41,290 nt of DNA from CAZGXM01 sp964529795 (GTDB taxonomy: Bacteria; Bacillota; JADQBR01): positions 1 through 41,290 of the forward strand of contig CAZGXM010000013.1 in assembly GCA_964529795.1 (NCBI GenBank), given 5' to 3'. The notes below the pieces were generated by a model. The model was given only the letters and a program-made list of their open reading frames with translations. It made no database searches and was not told the origin of the DNA. Position 1 is the stretch's first letter. Each line of letters begins with the position of its first letter. Both the position numbers and the translations under genes were made by a program. Below, piece after piece: positions 33,131 to 40,829 of the stretch.

Positions 33131-33766
33131 ACCGGGTGTGGCTTTCCCCGGTTTTGCCTGAATGAAAAGCAGGATATCAGACCACAGCCGGGTGACGTTG
33201 ACAATTTCCAGCCCGGCCTTTCCAATATTCGCCAGGGTGTCCCGGTTGATATTGGTGCCGATAAGACCGCGGACGACGGGGTTGAGCAAATCCATCAGCG
33301 GACCTGCCAGCGGTTTACAGCTGCGCACGTGTTCCAGCATCAATACCTGGCCGTCCGGCTTGCAGACGCGGTTTATTTCTTTCAACCCCAGGACCGGGTC
33401 GGGAACGGTGCAAAAGACGCAGGTGGTGACCACCGTATCAAAGGTATTGTCGGCAAAGTCCATCTGCTGGGCGTCCATCAACCGCAGGTCGACCTTTAAC
33501 TGCAACCGGTTTTTTCGCCTTTTGGCCCGGGCCAGCATGCGTTCACTAAAGTCGATGGCAGTGACATCCGCGTTTTCAGGGTAATAGGGCATGTTTTTGC
33601 CTGTGCCGACGCCAACTTCCAGGGTTTTTCCCTTGACGTGGCCCCATATCAGGCTGCGATGCCTGTTAAACCTGTGTATTTCCATGGGTGCTTCCATCAG
33701 GTCATAGACCAGGGCAACCCGGTCATATTTCCGGCGTATAATTTCCGTGTGTTTTTTATCCACCAC
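33122..33766 (-). CDS. class I SAM-dependent methyltransferase
   Basis: 214 aa. Motif I (LEVGVGTGKNMPYYP, residues about 50-64), then VTAIDFSERMLARAKRR (acidic loop binding ribose), then LMDAQQMDFADNTFDTVVTTCVFC and LKEINRVCKPDGQVLMLEHV. It fits the UbiE/type-11 small-molecule methyltransferases. An N-terminal YDRVALVYDLMEAPME segment is typical of that class. The substrate is unknown. It is monocistronic and convergent with the ykuS-like gene. Confidence 0.85.
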   Translation of the reverse strand: MVDKKHTEIIRRKYDRVALVYDLMEAPMEIHRFNRHRSLIWGHVKGKTLEVGVGTGKNMPYYPENADVTAIDFSERMLARAKRRKNRLQLKVDLRLMDAQQMDFADNTFDTVVTTCVFCTVPDPVLGLKEINRVCKPDGQVLMLEHVRSCKPLAGPLMDLLNPVVRGLIGTNINRDTLANIGKAGLEIVNVTRLWSDILLFIQAKPGKATPGKK

Positions 33767-33900
33767 AATACTACCTCCTGTAGTAGTGAGTTGGGGTATT
33801 TATTCCCTAGTATGCTGCCAAATTCCTGCCGGTATAAAATCAAATTTCTGCGTAACACTAACGACAGTGGTAGGATTAAATTTTTTAGAGGAGGGGAAAA

Positions 33901-34176
33901 ATGACCGTAAAAACATGGGTAATGCTTATTGGTGGGCTGCTGGTGGGTTTTTTTGCGGCATTTCTGCTTGTGCCCGTACTTTTACCCGGGATTTTCGGTA
34001 AACCGATTGGCTTCAATGATAACTGGTGGGGGATGGGACCCTGGTGGATTATCTCAAGGAACTGCCTTAGCCGGCGGTTCTTTTTGCTTGAAAAACAGGA
34101 AAAAAGGGCGCTTTCACAGAATATTCTTAACCAAGATATTGGTGAGGGGTTGATACCATGCTGGTGGAAGAAGTAA
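33901..34176 (+). CDS. small membrane protein overlapping acuB
   Basis: 91 aa. A single long hydrophobic segment (WVMLIGGLLVGFFAAFLLVPVLL) then a Trp-rich loop (NDNWWGMGPWW) and a basic, likely cytoplasmic tail. The SD TAGAGGAGGGGAAAA gives strong support for the ATG at 33901. Its last 19 bp overlap the acuB start, so it looks coupled. No family recognised; a membrane tether for the Acu proteins is possible but unproven. Confidence 0.7.
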   Translation: MTVKTWVMLIGGLLVGFFAAFLLVPVLLPGIFGKPIGFNDNWWGMGPWWIISRNCLSRRFFLLEKQEKRALSQNILNQDIGEGLIPCWWKK

Positions 34177-34802
34177 TGCGGAAAAAAGTTATTGCCGTGA
34201 AACCGGACCAGTCGGTACTGGAAGCCATGCATTTGATTAAGGCCAACCGTATCAGGCACTTACCCGTTATCCAGGAAGGGAAATTGGTTGGGATCGTGTC
34301 TGACCGGGATTTACGGGATGTTAGCCCGTCGGTGCTGTTGAAAGAACATTCTTCGGTAATACAGAATACTAAAATTCAAAAAATAATGAAGCGCGACGTC
34401 ATTGCCATTCACCCGCTGGATTATTTGGAAGATGCGGCCCGGTTGATGTATGACCATAAAATCGGCTGTTTACCGGTAATCTGTGGCAGTGAACTGGTGG
34501 GCATTATCACCGAAACGGACTTGCTCAGGGCTTTGATAGAACTGACCGGTTCCACGACGCCCGGTTCTACCTTGGAAATTCGGGTTCCCGAGCGTTACGG
34601 GTCGCTGGCGGAGATTACCAAAATTATTAAAAATAATAAGGTCAGTATTAGCAGTTGTTTTATCAGGCCGGACCGTTCCCCCCAGTACCGCTTGATTGTC
34701 ATGCGCTTGAAGACAATTGACCCGGCGAAAATAATCAGCGAAATCCAGGAGGCAGGTTACCAGGTGTTGCGCCCGCTGCTGGGAGGGGATAGCCGTGAGT
34801 AA
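34158..34802 (+). CDS. acuB: AcuB-like protein: two CBS domains plus ACT domain
   Basis: 214 aa. CBS1 (about 1-55; MRKKVIAVKPDQSVLEAM, IRHLPVI, LVGIVSDRDLR), CBS2 (about 75-130; IMKRDVIAIHPLDYLEDAA, LVGIITETDLLR), then a C-terminal ACT domain (EIRVPERYGSLAEITKIIKNN). This CBS-CBS-ACT order is that of AcuB. AMP/ATP or a CoA-related ligand is expected. It overlaps acuC by 8 bp, and the upstream small membrane gene by 19 bp. Confidence 0.9.
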   Translation: MLVEEVMRKKVIAVKPDQSVLEAMHLIKANRIRHLPVIQEGKLVGIVSDRDLRDVSPSVLLKEHSSVIQNTKIQKIMKRDVIAIHPLDYLEDAARLMYDHKIGCLPVICGSELVGIITETDLLRALIELTGSTTPGSTLEIRVPERYGSLAEITKIIKNNKVSISSCFIRPDRSPQYRLIVMRLKTIDPAKIISEIQEAGYQVLRPLLGGDSRE

Positions 34803-35979
34803 AGAACCCTGCCTGATCTATGTACCGGAGCTGCTAAATTATAACTTCGGCCCCCAACACCCCTTCAACCCACTGCGGTTAAAGTTAACCATAGATTTAA
34901 TTACCGGGTTGGATTTACTAAAGCCCGCCCGGGCATACCCGCCCCGGGTTGCTGAGGACGAAGATTTGCTGATGGTCCATGACCGGTACTACATCGAAGC
35001 GGTAAAACGAGCGGGAGAAAAGGGGGAAGCGGATGAACAGAGTACCCTATATTATGAGTTGGGGACGGAAGACAACCCCGTGTTTCCCAAAATGCATGAG
35101 GCAACCCTGTTGCTGGTGGGTGGTACACTTACCGGTGCCGGAAGGATAGTTGCCGGTAAAGCGGACCATGTACTTAATTTTGCCGGCGGCCTGCATCATG
35201 CCGGGCGGGCAAAGGCGTCGGGATTTTGTATTTATAACGACCTGGCGGTTGCCATTGCCTACCTGCGCAACCAGGGCATGAAAGTTGCTTACGTGGATAT
35301 AGACGCCCATCACGGGGATGGAGTACAGTGGCTGTTTTACGACGACCCCCGGGTGCTTACCGTCTCCTTCCATGAAACCGGGAGGTACCTTTTCCCCGGA
35401 ACCGGGACAATTTATGAGCGGGGTAGCCGGGCCGGTTTCGGATATTCTGTCAATGTGCCCCTGGAACCGTTTTCCGAGGACCAGTCCTTTATAGAAGTAT
35501 TTGATATGGTTGTCCCCCCGGTGTTGGAAAAGTTTCAGCCGGATATCATTGTCAGCCAGCACGGCTGTGACGGCCATGAATTTGACCCCCTGGCCCATTT
35601 ATCATTTACAACCGGCGGTTTTTCCCATGCGGCAAGGGTACTACATCGCTTGTCTCACGAACTCTGCGCGGGCCGGTGGTTGGCTGCCGGCGGCGGCGGC
35701 TATGATTTTTGGCGGGTCGTACCCAGGGTATGGACTTTACTCTGGGCGGAAATGTTGGAAGAATATAGTTTGACCGCCATACCCGGGAAGTGGTTGGACA
35801 AATACCGGAGGCATGCACCGGTTACCTTGCCCGATGTGCTGGAGGACCCGGAGGACTTGTTCCCGCCGAAACCGAGACGTGCGGAAATATCGGAAAAAAA
35901 CCGTCTTGTTGCCGAAAAAGTGATGAACCCGGACTTTCTTCTCAAAGGGGACCCGGAACAGACCCGGCTGGCCAAATAA
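34795..35979 (+). CDS. acuC: AcuC-like protein deacetylase
   Basis: 394 aa, histone-deacetylase superfamily. Catalytic region: GGLHHAGRAKASGFCIYNDLAVAI, then VDIDAHHGDGVQWLFYDDPRVLTVSFH with Zn ligands in DIDAHH, and the later Asp ligand near QHGCDGHEFDPLAHL. AcuC deacetylates acetyl-CoA synthetase in Bacillus. GTG start at 34795, behind GGGAGGGGATA in the end of acuB. The C-terminal extension (about 350-394) is charged and Pro-rich. Confidence 0.92.
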   Translation: MSKEPCLIYVPELLNYNFGPQHPFNPLRLKLTIDLITGLDLLKPARAYPPRVAEDEDLLMVHDRYYIEAVKRAGEKGEADEQSTLYYELGTEDNPVFPKMHEATLLLVGGTLTGAGRIVAGKADHVLNFAGGLHHAGRAKASGFCIYNDLAVAIAYLRNQGMKVAYVDIDAHHGDGVQWLFYDDPRVLTVSFHETGRYLFPGTGTIYERGSRAGFGYSVNVPLEPFSEDQSFIEVFDMVVPPVLEKFQPDIIVSQHGCDGHEFDPLAHLSFTTGGFSHAARVLHRLSHELCAGRWLAAGGGGYDFWRVVPRVWTLLWAEMLEEYSLTAIPGKWLDKYRRHAPVTLPDVLEDPEDLFPPKPRRAEISEKNRLVAEKVMNPDFLLKGDPEQTRLAK

Positions 35980-36050
35980 TAATAGACTGAGTAGTCTAAT
36001 TATTTGTAAGCTTTGTAAATATAAGAACATTGGAACTTTGTTGTGAAATA

Positions 36051-36080
36051 TTGAACAAACAGGCTTTTTCGGGGTATAAT
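36051..36080 (+). promoter_or_regulatory. vegetative promoter for acuA
   Basis: TTGAAC (36051-36056), 18-bp spacer, TATAAT (36075-36080). It lies about 50 bp upstream of the acuA start codon and shows that acuA is transcribed separately from acuBC. Confidence 0.7.
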
Positions 36081-36128
36081 GCAGTCAGGCTGAGTATAAT
36101 AAGTTTAAGAACCTTTGGAGGAATCATT

Positions 36129-36794
36129 ATGCCCCACAAATCAGTGACACAAAGTGATTGGTTACATGAGGAAACCGGCCTTCGCTGCAAGTCCCTGCAT
36201 ACTGACAAGGGCCAGGTGTTTATTACCGGGCCGGTGGAACTTGAAGAACTGGCCGAATGGAAAATGGCTGACGGCCTGCGGGGATTTCGCCCGCCGGAAA
36301 GACAAAAAGAGGCACTGATGACCATAACCCGGATTAAACACGGGCAGGTCTTTACCGCCCGGCATGACAATACCATTGTCGGCTATGTCACCTTTCATGC
36401 TCCCGAGGCTTTTGAGCGCTGGGGGCAGAGTTCCCTGGAATGTATTGTGGAACTGGGTGCCATTGAGATCAGTCCCGAATGGCGGCAGTATGGAATTGGC
36501 AAGGCGTTGATGGATGTCGCTTTTGCCGGTGGGGCGTTCGACGAATATATTGTAATTGCTACAGAATACTACTGGCACTGGGACCTGAAAAATAATGGTC
36601 TCAGTGTCTGGAAATACCGGGATTTGATGACCGGACTGATGGGAAGGGCCGGTCTTACACCCATGGGTACCGATGACCCGGAGATAACTTCCCATCCCGC
36701 CAATATGCTCATGGTGAGAATAGGGCCCAAGGTACCCGGAAAAGATGTGAGGATATTTGAGAATTTAAGATACAAAAGAAAACAAATGCTGTAA
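36129..36794 (+). CDS. acuA: AcuA-like acetyltransferase (GNAT)
   Basis: About 221 aa from ATG 36129, behind TTTGGAGGAATC. GNAT features: TIVGYVTFHAPEAFERW, CIVELGAIEISPEWRQYGIGKALM (the acetyl-CoA loop), and YIVIATEYYWHWDLK. The late DDPEITSHPANMLMVRIG matches AcuA closely. AcuA acetylates and inactivates acetyl-CoA synthetase, AcuC reverses it. In Bacillus the order is acuABC; here acuA follows acuC with its own promoter. A terminator follows immediately. Confidence 0.92.
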   Translation: MPHKSVTQSDWLHEETGLRCKSLHTDKGQVFITGPVELEELAEWKMADGLRGFRPPERQKEALMTITRIKHGQVFTARHDNTIVGYVTFHAPEAFERWGQSSLECIVELGAIEISPEWRQYGIGKALMDVAFAGGAFDEYIVIATEYYWHWDLKNNGLSVWKYRDLMTGLMGRAGLTPMGTDDPEITSHPANMLMVRIGPKVPGKDVRIFENLRYKRKQML

Positions 36795-36822
36795 AAGAGC
36801 CGAAGTCAGGCTCTTTTTTTTT
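36795..36822 (+). terminator. intrinsic terminator after acuA
   Basis: AAGAGCC (36795-36801), 7-nt loop, GGCTCTT (36809-36815) followed by TTTTTTT. It begins at the acuA stop codon. Confidence 0.9.
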
Positions 36823-36964
36823 GACCAATTTGTCTGCGAATATACATATTTTGGAATAAATTTTCAGAGTATCCGTCGAATCAGTTGCAGAATTTGTTTT
36901 TCGAATACCTGCTTGTTACGACATGTATTTTACCCGTCTGTTGATATAATCTACCATAGTTACA

Positions 36965-37064
36965 ATGCAGCTTGTGCTTTGGAAGCTGTGAACCGCAATC
37001 TTACTTGGGCATCTTGATTGCGGGGAGCTTATGATGCAACCGGCCAAAGGGGGCCACTTTTTTT
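36965..37064 (+). promoter_or_regulatory. structured, switch-like leader upstream of sipW
   Basis: CAGCTT (36968-36973) can pair with AAGCTG (36983-36988). CCGCAATC (36993-37000) can pair with GATTGCGG (37016-37023). The AAGCT arm can instead pair with AGCTT (37026-37030), closing over the second hairpin. GGCC...GGCC (37042-37055) then precedes a T7 run and the SD GGAGG (37065-37069). The folds are mutually exclusive, as in an attenuator or riboswitch. It does not match a cyclic-di-GMP, glycine or other aptamer that I know. A TATAAT occurs at 36945-36950 without a good -35. Confidence 0.5.
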
Positions 37065-37076
37065 GGAGGTGTTTCA

Positions 37077-37628
37077 ATGAAACGCTTGATCAATGTTTTC
37101 TTTAATGCCCTCCTGATACTGGTCTTGGTAGCCAGTGTGTTTTTTTTAGTAAAAGGAAAACTTTCCCCCGACGGTAATCCTGAAATTTTTGGCCACAAGC
37201 TGCTGGTTGTCATCAGCGGCAGTATGGAGCCCAGTATTCATGTCGGCTCTATTGTCGGGGTAAGGGAAACTGCCTCTCGAAATTTAAAACCCAACGATGT
37301 TATTACCTTTGAAGACCCTGAGGATCCCAGCAAGTTAATTACCCACAGAATTATCTCCCAGACGCAAGACGGGCAGTTCATTACCAAGGGCGATGCCAAT
37401 AGCGTTGAAGATACGAAGCCCGTTCCTCCCGGCAATGTAGTGGGGGAAGCTGTCTTTTCCATACCTTACCTTGGGTATTTAGCAGTCTTTGCCAGGTCAA
37501 AACTGGGAATGCTGCTGCTGATTGCCGTGCCCGGGTCACTGATTATTATCGGGGAGCTAATTAAATTGGTCCGCTATCTTAAGGAAGAAGAGGCGGCCAA
37601 GACATCTGAAAGGCTGGACATTAAGTGA
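37077..37628 (+). CDS. sipW: SipW-type (ER-type) signal peptidase I
   Basis: 183 aa. N-terminal membrane helix (about 8-26), catalytic Ser in VISGSMEPSIHVGS, and HR in LITHRI giving a Ser-His dyad as in ER-type/SipW enzymes rather than Ser-Lys. Then FITKGDANSVEDTKPVPPGNVVGEAV and a C-terminal membrane helix. It processes TasA-type cargo with long signal peptides. Start ATG 37077 after GGAGGTGTTTCA. It overlaps the next gene by 4 bp (GTGA). Confidence 0.92.
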   Translation: MKRLINVFFNALLILVLVASVFFLVKGKLSPDGNPEIFGHKLLVVISGSMEPSIHVGSIVGVRETASRNLKPNDVITFEDPEDPSKLITHRIISQTQDGQFITKGDANSVEDTKPVPPGNVVGEAVFSIPYLGYLAVFARSKLGMLLLIAVPGSLIIIGELIKLVRYLKEEEAAKTSERLDIK

Positions 37629-38536
37629 AAAACAGGCGTGTTGAAAATCTGCGAGTCTCACCTGAAGATAAAAAATTGTGCCCCAAACAAAAAGGCGTGC
37701 TGAGCGTTGCACTACTGGTATGTAGTTTCTTGGTCTTTTTGCCGGCTACTTTCGCTTTGTTCTCAGATTCTGCTTCCACAGAGATGGTTTTCTCCAGCGT
37801 CCGCGCTGCCGATATTTTATCTGTCAGGCCTGTAAAGGATTCCGGTGCGGTTACACCCTCGGAAACCGATAACGAACGGGAAAGTTACGGTGTGCCCCTG
37901 GTGGAAAACGGGGAAATCGTCTCCCTGAATTTTGGCGAGGTTTCCCTAAAAAGCGGTAAAAATTTCCCCAAGATATTGGAATTAACCAACAAACATTCTA
38001 AACCAATAAGTCTAAGCTGGCGGTTCTCTCCGGAACTGGAGCAGATTTTCAACCCTTCATCCGGCAGCCAGACGCTGGCTGCCGGAGAAAAGCTGCGCTG
38101 GGGCACCAAGGTACTGGGTGACCTGAATTTGTCCGGCCTTTTTGAAGGCAGCGTGACATTTTCTGTCTTCAACGGTTACGTAAAAGCGGAATACCCGGTG
38201 TGCATAAATTTGGTTGACAATTCTCTGACTGTGCCGGGAGACGTCTACGGCTCTTTGGACCGAAAAATCAATCCAGTCACCCGGTTTGAAGCAGATGACC
38301 TGCCGGAGGACGTTTACCAACCTAAAACAGGGTCGAAAGGACATTCCGGAGGCGGTAACGCTACGGAACAAACTAGACATCCAAATACCCATGAGAAAGA
38401 AGAGAGTCTCCAGCCCGGGAGACAATCGCATCTGGGAAAGAAACACTTACCAGCTAATTCTGCTGCTGATGGCTCTGTACCAGAAGCCGACGAGGGAGGT
38501 GAGGCCGGAGAAATAGTAACAAGTGAAGCATATTAG
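37625..38536 (+). CDS. exported protein with SipW-type signal peptide and disordered tail
   Basis: 303 aa. Basic N-terminus, hydrophobic core (VLSVALLVCSFLVFLPATFALF) and the SipW-type PATFALFSDSAS site, then a beta-rich domain (about 100-215) and a long hydrophilic Gly/Ser/Glu/His tail. GTG start overlaps the sipW stop. No known family for the mature domain. It resembles TasA/CalY-class surface proteins only by its signal peptide and location. A spore- or biofilm-surface role is an inference. Confidence 0.72.
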   Translation: MKNRRVENLRVSPEDKKLCPKQKGVLSVALLVCSFLVFLPATFALFSDSASTEMVFSSVRAADILSVRPVKDSGAVTPSETDNERESYGVPLVENGEIVSLNFGEVSLKSGKNFPKILELTNKHSKPISLSWRFSPELEQIFNPSSGSQTLAAGEKLRWGTKVLGDLNLSGLFEGSVTFSVFNGYVKAEYPVCINLVDNSLTVPGDVYGSLDRKINPVTRFEADDLPEDVYQPKTGSKGHSGGGNATEQTRHPNTHEKEESLQPGRQSHLGKKHLPANSAADGSVPEADEGGEAGEIVTSEAY

Positions 38537-38587
38537 TTTTTTAAACGCCCTTCAGCAAAACAATTAACTTTTGAGAGGAGAGAAAAA

Positions 38588-39073
38588 ATGTTAAACAAAA
38601 AGATTTTAACCAGTTTAATGCTGATTGCATTAGTTTCCGCTTTGGTGGGTGGAGCCACGTTTGCTGTATTTACTGACAACGACTCAAATACAGGGAATAC
38701 CTTTAGTACAGGAACAGTTGATATTAATGCTGCTCCTCAAACTGCTGTGTTAACCGTCAGTAATATTGCCCCTGGTGACTTTGGCACTGCAGATATTACC
38801 ATCACCAACGACGGTTCTTTGGACCTGAAATACAATATCACGGAAGCATTGACCGGCGACCTGGTCCAAGGCACTAACGGTTTACAGGTTAGTTATTCCA
38901 TCGGTGGCGTTGCAATCAGTGATTTAACTGTCTGGCGCAACCTGGCTTCCGGTGCTTCTGAAGTATTGACTGTAGCTTGGTCCCTGCCGACGGCTGCAGA
39001 CGATTCCTACCAAGGTACATCCGCTGCTCTGGACCTGACATTCAATGCTGAGCAGTTACGCAACAATCCGTAA
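38588..39073 (+). CDS. SipW-dependent TasA/CalY-like surface protein
   Basis: 161 aa. Signal segment LTSLMLIALVSALVGGATFAVF then TDNDSNTGNTFSTGTVDI, the classic SipW/TasA cleavage motif. The mature protein is beta-rich with ADITITNDGSLDLKYNITEAL, and a NIAPGDFGTADI segment typical of TasA/camelysin. SD GAGAGGAGAG precedes the ATG. The codons 20-27 are complementary to the loop of a candidate RNA at 40758-40787 (see findings). Confidence 0.87.
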   Translation: MLNKKILTSLMLIALVSALVGGATFAVFTDNDSNTGNTFSTGTVDINAAPQTAVLTVSNIAPGDFGTADITITNDGSLDLKYNITEALTGDLVQGTNGLQVSYSIGGVAISDLTVWRNLASGASEVLTVAWSLPTAADDSYQGTSAALDLTFNAEQLRNNP

Positions 39074-39130
39074 GATAAAAAGCAGGTGAGAGGGCTACGC
39101 CTTTTCACCCCGGAAACGGGGGGATTTTAA
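39074..39130 (+). promoter_or_regulatory. hairpins occluding the SD of the next cargo gene
   Basis: GGTGA can pair with TCACC, and CCCCG-GAAA-CGGGG forms a GNRA-type tetraloop hairpin just before TTG 39131. The G-run that should serve as SD is in the right arm of that hairpin, so translation may be controlled by structure. Confidence 0.4.
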
Positions 39131-39781
39131 TTGAAAAAACGTTTGTTTCTTATGGCAATTGCTGTAGCCCTGGTTTCCTTAATGGTTGGCGAGGCAACCT
39201 TTGCCATCTTTACAGATACGGCCGCGAACACAAACAACACCTTCACCGCGGGTACGGTAAGGATTGAAACTCTGCGCAATCAGGGAGATACGGTGCCGGG
39301 GGCCATGTTCTATACCACTCCCGAGCAGGGATTGGTCTACAACGGTGACCCGACCAATCCCAATCACCTGGGTTTACTGCCCACCGGCGCCTGGGCCCCG
39401 GGAGATAGCCACGAGCGCCAGCTGGATGTTCTGAATGCCGGGTCAATACCGGTGAAACTTACAAAGATAAAAGCTGACGTAGAATCCACCTCAGACATTC
39501 AACCGGGAGATGCCGCCTACAACGAATTTATCAATAAAATGCACATAAAGGTCTGGATGTCCGGCAGCGGTAAGGTTCTCTATGACGGTACCCTGGCAGG
39601 CCTGTTGAACGGTTGGGTCAATATTGACCCGGCAAACATTGTCAATATTGCCGTACAAAACAACGGGAGTATTTCCAATGTTCACTTGACTTTCACCGCC
39701 ACTCTTGATAAAAGTGCCGGCAATGTTCTCCAGGCTATAAACCCGGTTTTCAGCTTCTCTATTTATGCTGAACAACAGTAA
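39131..39781 (+). CDS. second SipW-dependent TasA-like surface protein
   Basis: 216 aa. Begins MKKRLFLMAIAVALVSL then MVGEATFAIFTDTAANTNNTFTAGTVRI, a SipW-type signal. The mature part has LLPTGAWAPGDSHERQLDVLNAGSIPVKLTKI, resembling the TasA beta core. TTG start with a G-rich SD inside a hairpin. It ends FSFSIYAEQQ. It is a paralogue of the preceding protein in its first 45 residues. Confidence 0.85.
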   Translation: MKKRLFLMAIAVALVSLMVGEATFAIFTDTAANTNNTFTAGTVRIETLRNQGDTVPGAMFYTTPEQGLVYNGDPTNPNHLGLLPTGAWAPGDSHERQLDVLNAGSIPVKLTKIKADVESTSDIQPGDAAYNEFINKMHIKVWMSGSGKVLYDGTLAGLLNGWVNIDPANIVNIAVQNNGSISNVHLTFTATLDKSAGNVLQAINPVFSFSIYAEQQ

Positions 39782-39821
39782 CATTTTATAAATTTAAACT
39801 GGAAGGGCGTTTAAAGATAAC

Positions 39822-39861
39822 GGGCCGTGGGAAATGGTCCCGCGGCCCTTAATACCTTTTT
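39822..39861 (+). terminator. terminator after the SipW cargo genes
   Basis: GGGCCGTGGGA (39822-39832) pairs with TCCCGCGGCCC (39838-39848) with one G-U, a 5-nt loop, then TTAATACCTTTTT. Confidence 0.8.
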
Positions 39862-39910
39862 GGAATTGTTTGTGGAGGCAAGCCTGTATTTTTAAGAGGT
39901 AGGTAAAATA

Positions 39911-40314
39911 ATGCGAAAGCGCGCGCTTATTTCTATTATTTGTTTACTTATTTTTAATTTAATCTGGTGGATTTTTGTCTTTGAGCCGACTCAGGGCTTT
40001 GCCGCCACTGTTTCCACTGTCGGGCAGGAATTCGGTATTGCCACTGACCCGTCCCAGTCTTTTCTCAACATGAGCAATATGGCCCCCGGGGCAATCCCGT
40101 CACTTATATTTTCCGGTTAAGCGGCGGCTCACTTGGTTATGACAGCGAACTGGAGATACCCCATTATATAGCCAATTTTGCCACCCGCGATTATCCGGTG
40201 CAGCCCGGGGGCCGCTACACCGCCCGGGCGCTGGAAAACGAAGTGGAACTGGGCAGTATCACCTTCCAGGCCGGTACTGCTCCCGATGCCGACCGCAGCA
40301 ACAGCGGGAATTAG
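39911..40314 (+). pseudogene. frameshifted fourth exported TasA-like protein
   Basis: ATG 39911 begins a hydrophobic signal (LISIICLLIFNLIWWIFVF) then ATVSTVGQEFGIATDPSQSF, LNMSNMAPGAIP, after which the frame closes at 40118-40120. A shifted frame continues VTYIFRLSGGSLGYDSELEIPHY, then YPVQPGGRYTARALENEVELG, to TAG 40312-40314. Restoring one A in GGGGCAATCCCG gives a continuous protein of about 134 aa. A genuine frameshift or a sequencing error are both possible. Confidence 0.7.
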
Positions 40315-40351
40315 ATTTTAGGACACTTGATAAAGGGTAAGGAGGGGTCTT

Positions 40352-40561
40352 ATGCCGTACAAAGTTTGTCCCCACTGCCAGGGGAAGTCATATTCAGCCA
40401 GTAGTTTGGGGAAATGGATTTGCCCGTACTGCCGCCGGGATATAAGCAAGACAAGGGAACTTGCTTACCGGGTTAGCTGGAAAGTGATTAGGGGCAATGT
40501 CTATTTGCTGCCCTGGGTAACGGAACTTGATGTTAACAGCCAAGAACTATTGGTTAAATAA
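40352..40561 (+). CDS. small zinc-ribbon protein
   Basis: 69 aa. Two CxxC pairs: CPHC (residues 6-9) and CPYC (residues 24-27), spaced like a rubredoxin-type zinc ribbon, then a basic segment and a hydrophobic beta stretch (VYLLPWVTELDV). SD AAGGAGGGG gives firm support for ATG 40352. No further family assignment. It has its own terminator at 40645-40678. Confidence 0.72.
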   Translation: MPYKVCPHCQGKSYSASSLGKWICPYCRRDISKTRELAYRVSWKVIRGNVYLLPWVTELDVNSQELLVK

Positions 40562-40644
40562 ATTTGTAATAATATGGTAAAAGAAAATAGTTTACATAAA
40601 GCGCTTTTCCTGAGAAAAACTTAATTAAAATTAAAGTCTTTGTG

Positions 40645-40678
40645 ATTTCGGATAACCATACATATCCGAAATTTTTTA
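40645..40678 (+). terminator. intrinsic terminator after zinc-ribbon gene
   Basis: ATTTCGGATA (40645-40654) pairs perfectly with TATCCGAAAT (40663-40672), 8-nt loop, then TTTTTATTT. Confidence 0.85.
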
Positions 40679-40701
40679 TTTCATTGGCATATTGACGAAA
40701 C

Positions 40702-40730
40702 TTGCAAGCTGTATGAAATTGTTATATCCT
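40702..40730 (+). promoter_or_regulatory. candidate promoter of the antisense RNA
   Basis: TTGCAA (40702-40707), 17-bp spacer, TATCCT (40725-40730): four of six matches in each box. The transcript would start near 40737, just ahead of the hairpin. Confidence 0.4.
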
Positions 40731-40736
40731 TAACGT

Positions 40737-40829
40737 GAAATAAAATTTTGGCAAGACCAGCAAACGTGGCTCCACCCACCAGAGTGGTCTTTGCCAACCG
40801 GTACCCTGTTTGGGGGTACCCTTATTTTT
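40737..40829 (+). ncRNA. candidate small antisense RNA against a SipW cargo mRNA
   Basis: A predicted transcript of about 93 nt. TTGGCAA-GACCA (40748-40759) pairs with TGGTC-TTTGCCAA (40785-40797, one bulge), leaving a 25-nt loop (40760-40784). A terminator hairpin follows. Bases 40758-40787 are complementary to 38637-38666 in the mRNA of the SipW cargo gene at 38588: 28 Watson-Crick pairs plus two G-U. The complementary bases are mostly in the exposed loop. Either it is a regulator or an inverted fragment of a cargo gene. Confidence 0.5.
40800..40829 (+). terminator. terminator of the candidate small RNA
   Basis: GGTACCC (40800-40806) pairs with GGGTACC (40814-40820), followed by CTTATTTTT. 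Confidence 0.75.

Noticed and set aside
36965..37076. Cyclic-di-GMP (GEMM) riboswitch before sipW
   Set aside because: It would suit a matrix operon, but the conserved GEMM blocks and tetraloop receptor are absent.
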